In this document: in pieces, positions 5,752-12,766 of the stretch
Layout of the letters: each line of letters begins with the position of its first letter
Numbering within the stretch: the stretch's first letter is position 1
Source: Cellvibrionaceae bacterium
Lineage (GTDB): Bacteria; Pseudomonadota; Gammaproteobacteria; Pseudomonadales; Cellvibrionaceae
DNA length: 14,834 nucleotides
Assembly (NCBI GenBank): GCA_021151615.1
Contig: JAGKXA010000096.1
Span: forward strand, 1-14,834
Direction of reading: 5' to 3'
Notes under the pieces: generated by a model
What the model was told of the DNA's origin: nothing
Seen by the model: only the letters and a program-made list of their open reading frames with translations
Database searches by the model: none
Made by a program: the position numbers and the translations under genes

Positions 5752-7371
5752 ATGAATTTCAATTTTGGCAGGGTCAGGTTATTGCCCGAGACGCGTTTGC
5801 ATCGCACGCCACTGTTTGATGTCGCTATGATTGGGCATCTGGAGCGGGTAGCGGATCTGGATTATTTTTTTAATAATCCAGCGATGCTCGCGGATATTCG
5901 CATGGCGGGCTATGGCGATCTTTTGGATCTACTGCAGGCCAGCTATTCCCAATACAAAATTGAACTTGAACAGTATCAGCGCGCTAACAAAAAAGATAAT
6001 GCGGATGTAGAAAACGCCAGCCATCCACCTGAAATTCCGCGGGCCTTTTTGTTGCAGGGATTGCCTATTCCCTTGCGCAGTCTGGAGGAGTTTCAACAAT
6101 TATTTCCACCGCGCGATGCGGCACCGGCAATATTTGTCAGTCGTCTTGGCGGTAATTACTTTTGGTTGCCGCTTGCCATTGCGGATTTTTTTCAGGCGCA
6201 GGTTCTGCAATTGCCGCGACGTTTGTGGATTATTCTGGTTCCACAAGCGCTCGGTGCGGATGCATTTATGGCACCGGACGCCGCCTTGGCTCCGGCGAGT
6301 AATGCTCAGCGTGACGCACGGTTGAAAAGCAAATCATTAGCACAGCAGCTCGACGAACTGCTGGAGCGCCAACCTGCGCTCCTGCGCGCGCTGGATTTAC
6401 CAAATCTTGGATTGCTGTGTTTACCTGACTTTGAGCGACTGCATATTCCTCCTTCGCTAACCCATATTCCTCGCCTGCGCATTGCCAACCCGCTGCCGGT
6501 ATTTTTGCCGTGCACTAGCAATACCGATGATGGTGTGCTTGAAACCAGTTCAGTTGAAACGGAGCAAGCGGACGAATCCATTTTCTTTGTGGTGCATTTG
6601 CAGCGGCTATTACAAGTAATTGCTCGCTTTCGGCGCGATGTTAATTTGTTGCTGGCCTTTCCATTTGATGTGAATCGCAATGCCGAAGTGCCGCAGCATT
6701 CGCTGTTGGCAGTGGAGCAATTACAGCAGTGGCAGAAAAATGGTGATGCCATGCTCTTGCGCCATGTGCAATTGGTGTTTCCCTATTTGCAGGATGCGCG
6801 CGGCAATTTAAGTTCTCCGTGCGCGCTGCTCGCGGGGCAGACCCTTGCGTCCTCAACGCGACGCGGCGAGTGGCGTTCCATCGCTGGCGTTGCGCTTCCT
6901 ACGCTGAAGCGCACCTTCCCGTCAATTTCCCTCAAGCTTTGTGCACAATTGCGCGAAGCACCAGGGTTGGCAGTGTTGCGCGAAGAAAATGCCAGCCTGG
7001 TATTGGATGATGAGCGAATAGCTGTTCCGTATATCGCTGATCAGCCTTCTACCAATTCAGGTGAGTTAGCACGGTTTATAGGTGGCTTGCAGCGCGCGCT
7101 GGAAAATCTTGGCTTGAATTTGGTGTTTGAAAATCAATTTGCAATCGATCAAAGCGAAATTTTGTTGCGTGATTTTTTTACTCGCTTGCATGTGTTGGGC
7201 GCGCTGCGTGGTAGCCGGCCGGAAGATGCTTTTAGTTTGCGCCGTCACACCGATGTGGAAGGACAGGTGGTGTTTGAAATTGAAATTTCGCCGGCAATTG
7301 CGTTGGATAGTATTCAGGTAGATTTACGCAGCCACCAGAATAATTTGCAAATGGAGGTGCGCAATGGCTAA
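5752..7371 (+). CDS. Degenerate tail-sheath-fold paralogue
   Basis: This 539-residue protein would usually be left hypothetical, but it follows the order of sheath landmarks. Residues 129-163 contain LPLAIADFFQAQVLQLPRRL, like the LAARAFFENGGKQLYFTRV of the true sheath; 219-227 LGLLCLPDF matches the VEDVSIVATP strand; 337-352 VQLVFPYLQ matches LALYSPWVV; 354-380 SSPCALLAGQ with EWRSIAG matches PPSGFIAGIYARTD and KAPAN; 471-498 FFTRLHVLGALRGSRPEDAFSL matches FLFNEWKNGRLLGSKPSAAYFV; the final FEIEISPAIALDSIQV matches the last sheath strand. The N-terminal APGVFVEEV arm that links sheath subunits is absent, which argues against ordinary polymerisation. It lies between the two tube genes, 15 bases after the first, with a weak ribosome binding site, which suggests low output. 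A specialised ring at the baseplate or cap is my inference. Confidence 0.82.
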   Translation: MNFNFGRVRLLPETRLHRTPLFDVAMIGHLERVADLDYFFNNPAMLADIRMAGYGDLLDLLQASYSQYKIELEQYQRANKKDNADVENASHPPEIPRAFLLQGLPIPLRSLEEFQQLFPPRDAAPAIFVSRLGGNYFWLPLAIADFFQAQVLQLPRRLWIILVPQALGADAFMAPDAALAPASNAQRDARLKSKSLAQQLDELLERQPALLRALDLPNLGLLCLPDFERLHIPPSLTHIPRLRIANPLPVFLPCTSNTDDGVLETSSVETEQADESIFFVVHLQRLLQVIARFRRDVNLLLAFPFDVNRNAEVPQHSLLAVEQLQQWQKNGDAMLLRHVQLVFPYLQDARGNLSSPCALLAGQTLASSTRRGEWRSIAGVALPTLKRTFPSISLKLCAQLREAPGLAVLREENASLVLDDERIAVPYIADQPSTNSGELARFIGGLQRALENLGLNLVFENQFAIDQSEILLRDFFTRLHVLGALRGSRPEDAFSLRRHTDVEGQVVFEIEISPAIALDSIQVDLRSHQNNLQMEVRNG

Positions 7372-7891
7372 TCCCACACCTGCGGCAGAACCTGTTCCGG
7401 TACGCGAATTTATTCCCTTTCGGTTTGTGGTGTTGCTCTACCCTGAGGGCGGCTCTGCTAAACAACCATTGTGTGGTGGGGCGTTTAGTGAGGTGAGCGG
7501 TTTTGAATTCACTATGACCCCGAAAACAATTCAGGAAGGTGGGCGCAATTGGGGCGAAGTGCAATTGGCCGGCAACACCAAATTTGCGCCCATCACCTTA
7601 AAGCGCGGGATTACTTCACTGAAGGATTTGTACCAATGGTTCGATATTAGCTCACGCCAGGCCAATTACGCGCTGCGCTTGAGTGGCCATATCGATGTGT
7701 TTGACCGATCGGTTAATGGTAATGGCGAGCGGGTCAAGCCGGTACTGCGCTGGGAATTAACGCGCGCTATGGCAGTGAAGTTCAAAGGGCCGGATCTATC
7801 TGCCACATCGAGTCAGGTGGCTATTGAAGAATTGCAATTAGTGCACGAAGGCATGGAATTAAAAATTGCGCCAGAGGGGGATAACCCATGA
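7364..7891 (+). CDS. Second tube-like protein (gp19 family, Pvc5-like)
   Basis: This 175-residue protein is also of the gp19 tube family: RFVVLLYPEGG, then GGAFSEVSGFEFTMTPKTI, ITLKRGITSLKDLYQWF in the middle, LRWELTRAMAVKFKGPDL and IEELQLVHEGMEL at the end. It is longer than the main tube protein at its N-terminus and in the region after the central helix (VFDRSVNGNGERVKP). In Afp/PVC particles divergent tube proteins form the first rings that join the tube to the spike and hub; the position next to Pvc7-, hub- and spike-like genes fits that role. It overlaps the preceding gene by eight bases, with GGAGGT (7353-7358) five bases before its ATG. The tube family call is firm; the baseplate-proximal role is inferred. 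Confidence 0.92.
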   Translation: MANPTPAAEPVPVREFIPFRFVVLLYPEGGSAKQPLCGGAFSEVSGFEFTMTPKTIQEGGRNWGEVQLAGNTKFAPITLKRGITSLKDLYQWFDISSRQANYALRLSGHIDVFDRSVNGNGERVKPVLRWELTRAMAVKFKGPDLSATSSQVAIEELQLVHEGMELKIAPEGDNP

Positions 7892-8760
7892 GCAGCTTGC
7901 AAATTGTGCGCGCGCGTTTGGTGCCGATTAATAATGGCAAGCGCGCACCGGAAAAAGATTGGATTCCGGTGCAATTTAATCCCAATAGTTTGCGCATCAA
8001 TTATTCCAATACTATGGCAGCGGAGCGTTCCACTGGCCGGAATAAATCGCCGGCGCCGCAATATATCGATAAAAGTGAATCGACATTTTCTGTGCAATTA
8101 ATTTACGACACCACGGTTCCCGGCCCCGCGAAAGGTGAATTCAGTTGGGGGATTAACGACACACCGGCAGCGGGTGACAAAAGCAGCGCCACCCATGAAG
8201 CGAATACCGATGTGCGCAACCTGACCAAAAAAATTACCGATCAATTTATGGATCCCGGTAGTTCGCCTCAATCCAATGGCCACAGCGTGCCGCGCAAATG
8301 CCAGTTTGAATGGGGCGCATTTATATTTCGCGGCATGGTCAGCAGTTATAGCGAAACGTTGGATTTTTTTTCACCCGAAGGTATTCCACTGCGCGCAACT
8401 GTTGCACTTACCCTAAAAGAAGATTCGTTTCAGTTTGAACAATTGCAAGCGAAAGCTGGCACGCGCGCGGCCTTAACCTTTGCTACACACAATAGTGTGG
8501 GTGATGCAACTCCGCCATCCGCACCGACAGCGCCGGCCGCCGCCGCAGCAGCAGCGGGTAAAGACCCAAAAGACTGGCGCGATATTGCTTTACTCAATGG
8601 CATTGAAGATGCGCGTGCACAAGTGCGTGAAGCCCTGGCGATACCCAATATTGAATTGCAAAAAATTGCCAATCGTGTCGGTGCACCGGCGATAGGTTTT
8701 AGCGTGGGCGCCTCGGCGGAATTGGGTTCATCTATTCCTGGCGCTTTTAAATGGCGGTAG
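7888..8760 (+). CDS. Pvc7-like tube/baseplate adaptor with truncated LysM-like tail
   Basis: This 290-residue protein matches the N-terminal domain of Pvc7/Afp7-type proteins: the signature QFNPNSLRINYS at about residues 29-40, later FEWGAFIFRGMVSSYSETLDFFSPEGIPLRATVALTLKE, a pattern shared with phage tail proteins that join tube to hub. Relatives end in a LysM domain. Here an alanine-rich linker (about 212-223) is followed only by DWRDIALLNGIEDARAQ (about 229-245) and AIPN, which resemble the second half of LysM (WR-IA-NGI, then IP); the first half is missing. A glycine- and serine-rich C-terminus ends the protein. The ATG overlaps the stop of the tube gene as ATGA, so translation is coupled. 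It probably acts inside the baseplate around the hub. Confidence 0.85.
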   Translation: MSSLQIVRARLVPINNGKRAPEKDWIPVQFNPNSLRINYSNTMAAERSTGRNKSPAPQYIDKSESTFSVQLIYDTTVPGPAKGEFSWGINDTPAAGDKSSATHEANTDVRNLTKKITDQFMDPGSSPQSNGHSVPRKCQFEWGAFIFRGMVSSYSETLDFFSPEGIPLRATVALTLKEDSFQFEQLQAKAGTRAALTFATHNSVGDATPPSAPTAPAAAAAAAGKDPKDWRDIALLNGIEDARAQVREALAIPNIELQKIANRVGAPAIGFSVGASAELGSSIPGAFKWR

Positions 8761-8803
8761 TTTTTATTAAACGGCATTAACAATTGTAAAACCGGAATTT
8801 TCT

Positions 8804-8962
8804 ATGGCGCTGGTAATTAATGAATTAATTCTGGAAGTGGAGCGCACTGAACCACTCACTGAATTTGCGGATTATGGACTGCAGAGCGAGGAGCCGCAGC
8901 AAAAATTGATTCGCGATTTGGAAATTGCCGAAGAGCGCAATAAGAGGTTGCAACTTGACTGA
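8804..8962 (+). CDS. Small DUF5908-like (Pvc6-type) protein
   Basis: A 52-residue reading frame runs from ATG at 8804 to TGA at 8960. The protein starts MALVINELILEVE, which fits the hydrophobic start of DUF5908 family proteins, small conserved members of eCIS operons found between the tube/Pvc7 and hub genes. The C-terminal half is helical and highly charged (QQKLIRDLEIAEERNKR). The gene lies 43 bases after the Pvc7-like gene and its end overlaps the next start by eight bases, so it is embedded in the operon with the expected position. The upstream CGGA is a weak ribosome binding site. Family assignment rests on start pattern, size and position; the role of these proteins in the particle is not known to me. 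Confidence 0.7.
   Translation: MALVINELILEVERTEPLTEFADYGLQSEEPQQKLIRDLEIAEERNKRLQLD
8942..8947 (+). promoter_or_regulatory. Ribosome binding site deciding the TTG start at 8955
   Basis: AAGAGG lies seven bases before TTG at 8955 and within the end of the small preceding gene. No ATG is in frame until 9045, which would remove the first strands of the hub protein. Confidence 0.65.
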
Positions 8963-10004
8963 GCCCATAGCATTAATTTCGGCCCGGCCGCAAATTGCGG
9001 TAAATGGCACGGCGCGCGCCGATCTGCAAGCGGCAGTGTTATTTATGCGTGTGAGCTTGCCCTTTACCGGTATGACGCACGCGGAAGTGCGTTTGGTAAA
9101 TTGGGGCACGAATAGCGACAGTAGCAGCGGCGAAGCTGGCTATGCGTTTCAACAATTGGCGCTGGGCGATGCCGTGGAGTTAACGCTCGGTGATGTGCAA
9201 ACGCCGCTGTTTAGCGGCGAGATTACCGCGATCGAAGAAGTGTACGGGCAGGGCGCACCGCGCTTGGTGTTGCTGCTGGAAGACAAACTGCATCGCCTGG
9301 CCAAGTTGCGCAATAGCCGCGTGTTTGCGGCAACCAGCGTGGATGATCTGGTGCGCAGCCTGTTAAGCGACGTGCGTTTGACGGGCGATATCCAGGTCAG
9401 TAGCGATAGCGCTGACTATCACCAATTAAATGAAACTGGCTTGGGGTTTTTATTGCGTGTGCTCGCGCCTTACGGCGTTCCTGTGCGGTATAGCGCAAAT
9501 GGCGTGCGCGTGAAAAATGATGAAGAAGATGAGCAGCCAGTTGCTATTGATTCGCAAAGTGGCGTGACATCGCTGCGCATAATTGCCGATGTCAATCGCC
9601 AGCCGCGCAGCGTGAGTGCGCGCGGTTTTAATCTGGAGGCGAATGAAAATGCCGAGAGTAGCGCGCAGGAATCCGGCGCGAATGGCGGCACAGATGCGCG
9701 TCAGTCATTAACGCAATTAAGTTGGGGTAGCGATGCCTTTTTCACTTACCCGCCTGCGCGCCATCAGGCAGAAGCGGACGCTTGGGCGCGCGCTGCCATG
9801 CGTAATCAAGCGCAAACGTTTTTGCACGGGGAGCTGCTCGCGAGTGGTAATGCCAATCTGCGCGCCGGTAAAGAAATTGAATTAAGTGGTGCATCGTCGC
9901 GCGTGAATGGTAAGTATCGCATTGTGCATGCGCAACATTTGTTTGATACCGCCAACGGATATCAAACACGCGTGAAAATCGCGCGCGCCAGTTGGAATCT
10001 GTGA
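8955..10004 (+). CDS. Baseplate hub protein (gpD/gp27-like)
   Basis: This 349-residue protein is of the phage late control gene D / gp27 family, the trimeric hub under the tube and the N-terminal half of a VgrG or Pvc8. The family pattern is seen in VELTLGDVQTPLFSGEITAIEE, then DKLHRLAKLRNSRVFAATSVDDLVRSLL (from about residue 109), NETGLGFLLRVLAPYGVPVRY at about 159-180, and the C-terminal ADAWARAAMRNQAQTFLHG with VNGKYRIVHAQHLFD. Between them lies a polar insertion around residues 230-255 (many Asn, Glu, Ser, Gly), probably an exposed loop. The spike part is encoded by a separate gene two bases after the stop, unlike the fused Pvc8. The TTG start has AAGAGG seven bases upstream; a TTG at 8925 is in frame but has no site and would overlap the small gene further. 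Confidence 0.9.
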   Translation: MTEPIALISARPQIAVNGTARADLQAAVLFMRVSLPFTGMTHAEVRLVNWGTNSDSSSGEAGYAFQQLALGDAVELTLGDVQTPLFSGEITAIEEVYGQGAPRLVLLLEDKLHRLAKLRNSRVFAATSVDDLVRSLLSDVRLTGDIQVSSDSADYHQLNETGLGFLLRVLAPYGVPVRYSANGVRVKNDEEDEQPVAIDSQSGVTSLRIIADVNRQPRSVSARGFNLEANENAESSAQESGANGGTDARQSLTQLSWGSDAFFTYPPARHQAEADAWARAAMRNQAQTFLHGELLASGNANLRAGKEIELSGASSRVNGKYRIVHAQHLFDTANGYQTRVKIARASWNL

Positions 10005-10006
10005 CG

Positions 10007-10642
10007 ATGGAATTCAGTCCGCTGTTTCAAACCTTACATCTTGCGCGCGTGCTGGACAATCAGGATCCGCAGGGGCGTGGGCGAGTGCAAGTGGAATTGG
10101 TGGTGAATCAACTGGCGCTCTGGGCCAGTTGTATGACCAATAGCGCTGGGCAGGATTATGGTTTCAGTTGTTTGCCGCGCAAAGATGAAATGGTGGTACT
10201 TGCGTTTATGGGGCCGGATCAGGCGATTGTGTTGGGCTCCGTCTGGAGCGGCAATAATTCGCACCCGCAGGATGCACAACCGGCAGAAGATATTTATGCG
10301 CTGATCACACCGGGTGGAACCAAGTTAGTGATGGATGAATCAGCCGCGCCGCGCGTGCATATTGAAACACCGGCGGGCCATAAAATTACTATTGATGATA
10401 CCGGCGCAGGTGAAGTAATTATTGAGCGCGGTGGCGATCAAGTGAAATTATCCGCCGAGGGAATTGCCATCACCAGCTCACTCAAAGTGAAGGTAGAGGC
10501 GGCGCAGGTCGATGTGAGTGCGGCCATGGTAAAAGTGGACGCGGGTATGAGCCAATTTTCAGGCGTAGTCAAATGCGACACCTTGATTGCGACCTCAGTG
10601 GTGGGAACCAGTTATACACCGGGAGCAGGAAATCTATGGTAA
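10007..10642 (+). CDS. Spike protein with OB-fold and beta-helix (gpV/gp5-like)
   Basis: This 211-residue protein is the phage baseplate assembly V type spike, the C-terminal half of a VgrG or Pvc8. Residues of about 12-85 are the OB-fold: ARVLDNQDPQGRGRVQVEL, WASCMTNSAGQDYGFSCLPRKDEMVVLAF and AIVLGSVWSG. From about 95 on, repeated short strands (TPGGTKLVMDES, HIETPAGHKITID, VIIERGGDQVKLSAEGIAI) predict a triple beta-helix needle; the end (VVGTSYTPGAGNLW) is the usual last turn before the tip. There is no peptidoglycan hydrolase domain as in T4 gp5, and no PAAR tip gene in the window. The ATG at 10007 is chosen over the in-frame TTG at 9992; there is no good ribosome binding site, so translation is probably coupled to the hub gene. 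Confidence 0.9.
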   Translation: MEFSPLFQTLHLARVLDNQDPQGRGRVQVELVVNQLALWASCMTNSAGQDYGFSCLPRKDEMVVLAFMGPDQAIVLGSVWSGNNSHPQDAQPAEDIYALITPGGTKLVMDESAAPRVHIETPAGHKITIDDTGAGEVIIERGGDQVKLSAEGIAITSSLKVKVEAAQVDVSAAMVKVDAGMSQFSGVVKCDTLIATSVVGTSYTPGAGNLW

Positions 10643-12366
10643 AGCACGAGCCGTTATTGCGCGCCCCCTGGTATGCCGATGCGAGTGACGGCACGCTTTT
10701 GCATCGCTATCTGCAAGATGATTTTGTGGAAGCCTTTATTCAGGAAGCGCAGCAGGAAAAATTGCAAGCCAATCGCCATCAGGCTTGGATTTCTGCTGAC
10801 AAATTTGGCGCGCAGCATCCGCGTTTGCGTTTACCCTTACAGCGTGCGTTTTACATGGTAGCTACCGAGGCAGTGTGCAACTTGCCCGGCAAGCCGGCGT
10901 TTACGCCGAAAAAAATTATTGCTGCCGGTTTTGTGGTGCGTAAAAAAATTAAATCGGGTTTGCAGCTCTGGCGTTTGCGCGATGGTAAAGCACTCGGCTG
11001 GCAATCACCCAGTGGTTTGGACTTGACGCAGGACCCGGATTTGGCCAAACGCAATGCGCTCAATCCCTTGTTAAAAATTCGCGGCATAAAACCCATTGCC
11101 AATACCGCCACCGGTTTTAGCGGCGAGCAAACTTATCCGCTCCACGCGCGCGTGGTGCATACCGAGCAAGGGCCGCGCACCTTATTGTTTGGGTATTTGC
11201 CGTTGAATGGCCAACGCGAAGTGGATGAATCAACGAATCAACAAGCTGCTGGACAAACGGTTTCAGCTGCAGGTTACCTCGCTGAACTGGAATGGCCGTT
11301 TGGCAGTTGGGATGGGCTTGTGCGCGACACGGCCCTATGCAATTGCACCGGCAGCTTGCAAGACGTCATTCAGAAAATGTGCGATCAATTTGGCTGGGAT
11401 GCGTCCTTGCAATTACAAATAAAAAATGGCGTACCCACGCGCGCCTCTGGGCGGCTACTCGCGCTGCTGGTGAATCGCTATCAAATTGGCGATGCAACAA
11501 TTGCTGACAATGACTCGCTGCGCGCACTCTTGCAATCCATGCCGATTTTTACGCGCCTGTTAAGCGCACAGGAACTGGTCAGCATGCGGCAGAATTTTCC
11601 GCTGTTTATTCAACAGGCGCGGCAACAGAACATTATTCGCACCAGCCTATTGGGCTACCTGCAGGAACACAGTGAGGTTGTTTCGCGTTGGTATAACCGC
11701 AATGAAGCGCGCATGGCACAGGGGCGGGATGAAGATAAAACTCACCAAAACTCCACGCCCGGCTTTGATGCGCTGGAAAATTTTAACGGTCATCTTTATA
11801 TCACCGAAGCACTGGCGCAAACCTGGCGCGCACAAATGTTGGCGCGTGCCGAACAAATTAATAATGTGATTGAAGCTGCCTTGCCCTTGCCGCGCTACAC
11901 GCAAGGAAAAGATGAGACCTATTTTGTGCAGCCGTTTATGCGCTATCGCGATGAATGCGATTGCGAAAAAGTGTGCTGGGGTCAACCCAGTTTTGAATTC
12001 ACCGTCGCTAGCCCTTTTGATACCCAAACCGTACGCCCGAGTGTGATTCAGTTGCCGGAGCTACGCGATATTAAAAAAGGTATGGCCAAGGGCGTTACTT
12101 TTCTTACCCCCAAATCCGTTGCCGATTTAATGCTGAAAATTGCACCGACTATGGATATGAAAGAACAGCAGTCGCGCTCACCGCTCGATGCCTGTTTGGG
12201 TTTCAGTATCAGTTTCAGCATTCCAATCATTACGATTTGCGCGATGATTTTGTTGATGATTGTACTCAACTTGCTCAATTTAATTTTTCGCTGGCTGCCC
12301 TACGCGATTTTAGTTTTGCCGCGCCTGTGTCTGCCGCGCGTCAATGTCAATGGTGATAACCCATGA
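10636..12366 (+). CDS. Unrecognised large protein with C-terminal hydrophobic segment
   Basis: I do not recognise this 576-residue protein. It has no signal peptide. The long N-terminal part is mixed helix and strand, with segments such as KPAFTPKKIIAAGFVVRK and GPRTLLFGYLPLNG. Cys441, Cys443 and Cys447 form C-x-C-x3-C (CDCEKVC), possible metal ligands. Residues 529-551 are strongly hydrophobic, and after Arg-Trp at 552-553 residues 554-567 are again hydrophobic, ending 10 residues before the C-terminus. This suits one membrane helix, or a hairpin of two, at the tail of a soluble protein. It lies between spike and gp25 genes and overlaps the spike gene by seven bases, so it is part of the machine and not cargo by position. 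ATG at 10636 follows GGAG and AGGA (10622-10630). A membrane anchor or assembly platform is possible; so is a hydrophobic plug buried in the particle. Confidence 0.82.
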   Translation: MVKHEPLLRAPWYADASDGTLLHRYLQDDFVEAFIQEAQQEKLQANRHQAWISADKFGAQHPRLRLPLQRAFYMVATEAVCNLPGKPAFTPKKIIAAGFVVRKKIKSGLQLWRLRDGKALGWQSPSGLDLTQDPDLAKRNALNPLLKIRGIKPIANTATGFSGEQTYPLHARVVHTEQGPRTLLFGYLPLNGQREVDESTNQQAAGQTVSAAGYLAELEWPFGSWDGLVRDTALCNCTGSLQDVIQKMCDQFGWDASLQLQIKNGVPTRASGRLLALLVNRYQIGDATIADNDSLRALLQSMPIFTRLLSAQELVSMRQNFPLFIQQARQQNIIRTSLLGYLQEHSEVVSRWYNRNEARMAQGRDEDKTHQNSTPGFDALENFNGHLYITEALAQTWRAQMLARAEQINNVIEAALPLPRYTQGKDETYFVQPFMRYRDECDCEKVCWGQPSFEFTVASPFDTQTVRPSVIQLPELRDIKKGMAKGVTFLTPKSVADLMLKIAPTMDMKEQQSRSPLDACLGFSISFSIPIITICAMILLMIVLNLLNLIFRWLPYAILVLPRLCLPRVNVNGDNP

Positions 12367-12389
12367 TCAACACATGCCGGGGTGAATGA
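12363..12389 (+). other. Eight-codon bridging frame between two operon genes
   Basis: An ATG at 12363 overlaps the stop of the large preceding gene as ATGA. It opens a frame of eight codons (MINTCRGE) whose TGA overlaps the first ATG of the gp25 gene, again as ATGA. It may only carry terminating ribosomes across the 19-base gap, or be chance. No peptide function is claimed. Confidence 0.3.
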
Positions 12390-12763
12390 TGGCGATGACA
12401 CCGGGCTTTTCGCTGGATGGCATTAGTGAAGGCCGTTGCCATTGGGCGACAGGCAACGACAGCGTGCGCGATGTGCTGTGGAATATTTTACTTACAACAC
12501 CGGGCGAGCGCTTGATGCGCCCGGAATTTGGTGCGGGCTTGAAACAATTTATCCATCAGCCCAACAACGAAACGACCCGGCGATTAATTGCGGATCAGGC
12601 GCGCACCGCCATTCAGCGCTGGGAGCCGCGTATTCAGGTGTTGGAAATTCGGGTGGACACGGTGGCGCAATCACTGAATGAAGTAGCGCTGCGTATTTTG
12701 TATCAACTGCCGCATAGCGGTGAACATCACAGCTTACAACTGGGGCTGCAATTGCAGAGCTAG
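12386..12763 (+). CDS. Baseplate wedge protein gp25 (Pvc9-like)
   Basis: This 125-residue protein is of the GPW/gp25 family, the wedge protein that connects the hub to the first sheath ring in phages, T6SS (TssE) and eCIS. Visible: VRDVLWNILLTTPGERLMRPEFGAGL with the GER at residues 40-42, then the conserved WEPRIQVLEIRV with Glu80-Pro81-Arg82, the family's key motif. Length is normal. Three ATG codons are in frame at 12386, 12389 and 12395; GGGG (12379-12382) is best spaced from the second, but the first is kept because it makes the ATGA junction with the eight-codon frame. The next gene starts three bases after its stop. The call is firm; the exact start within three residues is not. Confidence 0.93.
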   Translation: MMAMTPGFSLDGISEGRCHWATGNDSVRDVLWNILLTTPGERLMRPEFGAGLKQFIHQPNNETTRRLIADQARTAIQRWEPRIQVLEIRVDTVAQSLNEVALRILYQLPHSGEHHSLQLGLQLQS

Positions 12764-12766
12764 ATT

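Noticed and set aside
10573..10635. Upstream extension of the 576-residue protein
   Set aside because: It would lie inside the spike gene in another frame; ATG at 10636 has a ribosome binding site and gives a normal small overlap.
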